Of a stretch of 64,000 nt of DNA, positions 59,131 through 64,000 are shown piece after piece. Source of the stretch: Ceriagrion tenellum (Eukaryota > Arthropoda > Insecta > Odonata > Coenagrionidae). The notes under the pieces were generated by a model, which was not told the origin of the DNA, searched no databases, and was given only the letters and a program-made list of their open reading frames with translations. The stretch lies in assembly GCA_963169105.1 (NCBI GenBank), contig OY720634.1, positions 118,766,430-118,830,429 of the forward strand, given 5' to 3'. Every line of letters starts with the position of its first letter. The first letter of the stretch is position 1. The translations under genes were made by a program, and so were the position numbers.

Positions 59131-59439
59131 ACTGCTTGCATAATCATCTCGCAAGCAATTTGAGATAACATACAACATACAAAAGAAGTAAAAATAGTGA
59201 TGATACATATTTTCTTGGCTACAAACAATATACAACGTTATTGATGCTGTAGGTTGTCCAAGGTGCTAAATGACCCATCCATACACGCATTTTTATAAAC
59301 CTAAATTTATCCCAGCATCACACATCAAATTACATCAATTTCATGCCAATGCGGTCCGAATCGCTTAGCCTGCAAAGCGATATCTCCAATATATCGCTTA
59401 ACGTATTCAATGCATCGTACTACTCGTACACTCGAAAGC

Positions 59440-60010
59440 CCAGAGATCAAATGAGAGAGGATTTCTGAGAAAAGGATGCCCTGGAGAGAGCGAAGCGAGG
59501 AACGATTGGAAGGTAAGGGGGCGGAAGAGACAGAAAAACAAACGACTTTAACCGGTAGGAATTGATAACCAACCTTTCGTCCGGAGGTCCTCCCTCACGC
59601 CGAATCCAGTTATGGGTGGCAGTTACGAGTAAATAAAACGCGGAAAGATTGGGGACCAAAGTAGCCGGTGGAGGGAGTTGGAAAACTCTTCGACTTCTTC
59701 CCCACCCCGCAGTTTTACTGTATTGAGGGGAAGAAGGGTCCAAGAGGCGAAACGCACGATCGGTTACGAGCTTCGGGGGTTATCCTATCGTGAACCTCCG
59801 AGGCCCTGGCTTACCATATACCTACGGGCGGGGATCGTCCAGACTCAAAAACCCTTCCGCGGGCACTGCGCCGAAGCTTTGGCGATTGAAGGTGCCCCTG
59901 CGCAGAGAATTAAAGTAGGATTTGCGCGCAGAATAGAGGACTGGCTACATATACTCACTGGACCCACGTTCGAGTCCCGGGGGTGGAAAATTAATGTAAA
60001 CCCTGATTTC
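59440..60010 (+). other. GC-rich zone with SINE-like B box
   Basis: GC and CpG content rise from about 59460 to 59990. A B-box-like ACGTTCGAGTCCC lies at 59966-59978. The 144-codon plus frame (59678-60112) crosses this and the LINE fragment that follows, has no domain, and is unlikely to be a gene. Confidence 0.3.
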
Positions 60011-60076
60011 TTTGGAAACCAATTAAAGGAAAATACTTATTTTGACCGTTGTTCGGACTATATCGGACACTTAGCT

Positions 60077-60303
60077 GGAAAAAGAGAACCAGATGCAGTG
60101 GTTACAGACTGAATCACAATTTTCGGAGTATAATTGGAAGAAATATTGAGGGAAAATTCACTCGAGGAAGGCTAAGGGGTTAAATTCATTCGCTAAATAC
60201 AGAAGGAAAGTACAAAAAGGTAAGAACCACCAAGGTGTTAGGAAACTAGCATTAGATGGGGAAGGATGGAGGGCCACAGTAACCCAAACCTAGGATAGAA
60301 TGG
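60077..60303 (+). mobile_element. Non-LTR retrotransposon 3' fragment, copy E
   Basis: Most diverged copy of the GRPR-tail LINE family. AAGAGAACCAGATG, AATTGGAAGAAATATTGAGG, GAGGAAGGCTAAGG, GAAGGAAAGTAC, AAACTAGCATTAGATGGG and GATAGAATGGC line up in order with copies A, B and D. Multiple frameshifts. Confidence 0.75.
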
Positions 60304-60309
60304 CTTCGT

Positions 60310-63300
60310 CTGACGGATCGGACGTAAAACCGTGGTTCCCTTTTTATACTCTAAAAGTGCGGTTTTATAATCTTTTAGTAAAATATTTCTTTGTTACGAA
60401 AAACTTTACCATTACTTTCTGTCATCGATAATACTCACGTCAACTGAACGCTATCTGATGGTATTCACAAAATCAAAACTCTCAGTCAACATCAAATCAA
60501 CGTAAAGGCGACGCCTCTTTTAGTTTAACACTGACCAGACATTACAAATATGAGCTTTTGTGTCTTTTATTAATAGCAAAGTAATACCTTATGAAGACTT
60601 CTCACTTCTTCCATGCCACTATATTTGAGAAATTTACCAGTTAAGATAGATTTTGTCCGAGAATAGCCTCCCTCAACTAATGGTTTCACGCCACAGCCAC
60701 CATTATCCGTTCAATATTTTATTAACGTTTGGCATACGGCCCATGTACATATTTCTTTCCAATCCTCAAACCTTTCCTCCTGGTCTGATTCGTCGATTTG
60801 TGCTAAATAGACTTGAATCGGATTAGGGTGAGAGAAACATACATGTAAACACGAATAGCAATATTTCCATCGTTCCGATTGGGACCGTACGTTTATGTAG
60901 GGAAGGAGGAAGCGGCCCTCCGACGAAAACATCAAAAACGGACATCTGAGAGTGGAACCTCGACAAACAAAGGCCAGAGAAACATATGCATTTTTATTGA
61001 GAATAACAGTGTACACGTACTCGGCCCACAAACATAGGTTGTTGGATCCGTAAAAGCTAGTTTGAAGCTCGTTGTCATCTGACCAACAACAGAATCAACA
61101 ACTTTCACGATGCGACTCTACCCGAAGCGGGATCCGAGCAAACTCTGGGCGATTTCCAACGAGAGGGGCGAGTTTGGAAAGTCAAAGGTCGGAAGAGACA
61201 ACACAAATCGAGTGAACCACAAAATCTACGCGAGGGGAATCTAACATAAGCCTACTGAAGAGGAGTGGAAAAGTTTAGCCTCAGAAATCAGAAAAAAATA
61301 TCCTAACCGTGTGATGGGAAAATTTATGTACCGTTGTTACCTTACTCCCATGGAACCACGACTAATATTGAGCATTGTTTGCCAGAGAAGGCCATATTAC
61401 ATGCATGTCTATTAAAACACAGATAAAGATTTGGAATAAGGAATATTTTTCGTTTGTTTGTTGTATGGATCCATTATTCCAGTAAGAATAACTGAGGTGG
61501 CTTCCTCTTTTATCAAGAGCCATTGATGTAAAATAATATAAATATAAACTCTTCATTAGCAATGCTTGCCTCTTATGGTTAGGTATTAGGAATCAGGCGT
61601 TTCACGTAGGAAAAGTAAAATATAGTTTATCATCCATCATTATGTGAGCAAGGCAATGGTTAGTATGTAGATATGATAAAAACTAATGGAAAATTTCCCA
61701 AAAGTCTTTAGGTTGGGCGGGGAGAGGTGGGAGCGGAAACATGCCTTTACGAAACCAAGCAAGCATAGTGAGCAAATTTGGTACTTTCGTCCTTCTGAGA
61801 AATCGTCGACTCCTTTATTTCCTTAGATGCACCAACATAACCTGCGCGCTACGGACTCTCGGTCCATTAACCACATATGGACTAGACATACGTAGGACTT
61901 GAACAAATAACTTTTGGTCGTTTGACTCATGTATCTATTACTAATTTTCTAACATGGGGTATATAACTTAAAAATCAAGTAAATGTCTTAATGTGTGAAT
62001 TTGTAAGATCCCGTCCAACCATATTTGAACCAGCCGTAACTGTAAGGGAATGACGGAGGGAAAATTAGTTCGTCAGTCGTAACAAGAGGGAGAAGAGATA
62101 AATAGAAAGAGAAAAAATTGGATGAGAAGGAGGATATATTGTCCATTCATTAATATTTTGCTTGGTTTGGGCAGAGACCATGCTTTACGACAGGGAAAAA
62201 ATAATACATACACTGACGTATCTTTGACGTATCTCTAGCCTCTGAATTTTTTCGCTTTGACCATGCCTGCTGGTGTCTTAAATAGCAAGAATATGTTTTC
62301 AGTAAGCAAATCATATCAACTCCACTCCAAAGCAACGTTAATTCAAGTTTCAAGTTTCGAAAAATATAAAACGGTTGATAGTTCTAGATTAAAAATAAGC
62401 GTTGCTCCGTAAAATCGCCAAGTCAATTTTAATATTTCTTCTCTCAATATAAAGAAAAAAACTAAAATGAAAATCTTACATAATTTTACGCACAGATTTT
62501 TAAAAGTTGTTTCATCGACTAACCTGAAATGTTTCCATGTACTGGTGTTCCTGCCGATATGCTGTAATTATTCTTAAAATATGTATTTTCTATCATTGCG
62601 TTAAAATATTTCATCTCTTTCACTTATAAATCATTATATGACTACGATATTTACAGATCCCGAGCGTGTTTTCATGCATTTCCGCTGCTCTGGAGAGATG
62701 GATTCTCACAATTATTTTTAAAGGATTGTCCGAAAAAATCTCGATTTCAAGTCACCCTCTCCAGGACATATCATCCCATCAAATCATAAAACGAATTATA
62801 ATAGTTATTTAAATGTTAAAAACGGAGGGCATACAATGCAATTGAGCAGCATTTTTTGGGCTGACTATGCTTTGCTTGGATAAGGTGAAAAAGGTCTGTT
62901 GTATTTTTTCATTCCATGATTCTCCTGTAATCACGATATACACCGCCAAAATCTTAAGTCACTCAAGGTTTATATATTTTTCATGCTTTATGATTTTCTT
63001 CAATCACTGGGTAAGGGTGAAACAATAATGATAAATGTCTTATAAGAAGGCAGCAGTGCCTTTCCAGGAGTAAGCCGAAAAGAAACATAAAAGCATTATC
63101 TTGATCGACTAGAATTTTCTCTTTAACCTGAAGGGGATTAAGTTGGTACCATAATATCTGTTCCCAGAAATTAGAAGAAAAATTTAAAATTCTTCAGTAG
63201 AAGACATAATTGGCTCATTAAATACTCAAGTGACAGCATTTCGTACTTCATCAACCGTGTGGAGAGTTATGGAAACTCTTATAGTCGCGACGGATTTCGG

Positions 63301-63380
63301 ATCAACAAAAAGGATACAAATTATCTTTTCTCCAATATTCTCGAAAGCCCTGAACTTGGAGATACGGAAACTATTTTGCC
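60310..63380. other. Unannotated sequence
   Basis: Short frames only. ACGTATCT is duplicated at about 62216-62239. No repeat family or exon recognised. Confidence 0.4.
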
Positions 63381-63562
63381 TTCCTCAAATGTAAGACACT
63401 GCTGAAACTTGAGCAACATTAATAAACCTAACCGTTGAAGCAGGATTCAGTGTGTTCCCGAACCCATGAGCAAGAGGATCCCAGGAAAATGCTTCTGAGC
63501 CGTCCTCCGGACAGTCGGCGGCATTCATCATTCCCACGAATGACCACTTGTGCCTTCGTGAT

Positions 63563-63760
63563 TTACCGATTGAAAGGCAGCGTGATCGATAGGTCGCCCA
63601 TATTTCCACGAAGCGGTGCCCACTTGCCGGGATTACCACGCGCCCGAGGCGAAGCCACTTGGGCCACCTGCTTCACACCCTTTCGCACACGCGTGGGCAA
63701 GTTGACGAAGCACTTTCCCCATTCGTGTACATGCGAAGATGAATGAAAAACGAGAAAAAA
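63563..63760 (-). CDS. Exon-like open frame, unknown product
   Basis: GC-rich minus frame of 65 codons with no early ATG: HEWGKCFVNLPTRVRKGVKQ, then VAQVASPRARGNPGKWAPL, then RGNMGDLSITLPFNR and a stop. Third-position GC is high. A pyrimidine-rich tract (about 63745-63765 on plus as A-rich) could belong to an acceptor ending at GGGGAAAG. A 103-codon plus frame overlaps it, so strand and coding status are uncertain. No domain recognised. Confidence 0.2.
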   Translation of the reverse strand, partial: FFLVFHSSSHVHEWGKCFVNLPTRVRKGVKQVAQVASPRARGNPGKWAPLRGNMGDLSITLPFNR

Positions 63761-63839
63761 TTAAGTTTCACAGATTTTTCATATATTTATCACACGATAA
63801 ACTCCTGAATTGGGACTTTCTCTTCACCTATTCTCAGGG

Positions 63840-63872
63840 TATAAAAGGGCGTGTTCATGTGAAGCATTACTG
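63840..63872 (+). promoter_or_regulatory. Candidate TATA/initiator core promoter
   Basis: TATAAAAG at 63840-63847 is followed at 25-30 bases by GCATTACTGATG, which contains a loose initiator. The spacing fits an RNA polymerase II core promoter reading to the right. Any gene would lie mostly beyond the window edge. Confidence 0.3.
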
Positions 63873-64000
63873 ATGTTCGATGCCCGTGGTGCCTGGAGAG
63901 AGATCCTTGCCTGGATAGCGAAACTAAGCTAGAGCATTAAAGAGAATAGATTTCACCAAGTGCATAGTGGGAAGGCCTTCCGTTGAAAAAAAGGTGATAT

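Noticed and set aside
59678..60112. 144-codon plus frame
   Set aside because: Crosses a SINE-like B box and the start of LINE copy E; no domain.

Overview
The window looks like non-coding, repeat-rich nuclear DNA from a eukaryote, most likely an arthropod. It is AT-rich, has no operon-like gene packing, and no open frame is long enough to be a normal gene. What can be recognised is a dense mix of decayed transposon families: non-LTR retrotransposon 3' ends, tRNA-derived SINEs, hAT-type DNA elements, fold-back elements and hammerhead-ribozyme-like motifs. I cannot name the species. I found no protein gene I would call with confidence; a few exon-like open frames are listed at low confidence. 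The window could be intergenic or lie inside a large intron.

Region by region. 1-10 kb: AT-rich background, two copies (3.4-4.1 and 8.2-8.5 kb) of one non-LTR reverse-transcriptase tail, the first broken and bracketed by an inverted repeat pair, plus several polypurine islands. 11.0-13.5 kb: the most structured part. Two inverted ~95 bp arms, each with a hammerhead-like core, bracket a ~600 bp segment that recurs 1.6 kb downstream. The downstream copy carries a ~168 bp insertion with its own hammerhead-like core and an apparent 8 bp target-site duplication. 15.4-19.7 kb: a longer copy of the same reverse-transcriptase tail, a strong hairpin, a hAT-type fragment, a SINE and a 4-unit satellite-like array. 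21.7-24.2 kb: SINEs, a dispersed ~450 bp repeat (second copy at 37.2 kb) and a hairpin-headed repeat. 25.85-26.7 kb: the 3' end of a CR1/L2/Jockey-like LINE on the minus strand with a (TTA)n tail. 27.3-31.3 kb: more hammerhead-like motifs and a 213 bp tandem duplication. 37-41 kb: dispersed repeats, another hammerhead-like element, a complete hAT-type element with an 8 bp target-site duplication, and a fold-back element. 42-50 kb: SINEs, a purine island and two unassigned frames. 50.7-53.5 kb: a fold-back MITE, a pyrimidine island, and a second type of reverse-transcriptase fragment beside a hammerhead-like motif. 56-64 kb: another hammerhead-like motif, SINE clusters, a fifth reverse-transcriptase tail, and a weak promoter/exon-like zone at the right edge.

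The theme linking much of the window is a recurring core: CTGANGA, then T, then a hairpin, then GAAAC, then usually GGTC. It occurs in eight recognisable places on both strands, plus one looser variant. The best copy (minus strand, 11084-11128) has all conserved hammerhead core bases, a perfect 5 bp stem I and a stem II, with one extra nucleotide before stem II. This suggests a family of small ribozyme-bearing retroelements, probably related to the hammerheads known from Penelope-like elements. That interpretation is inference.
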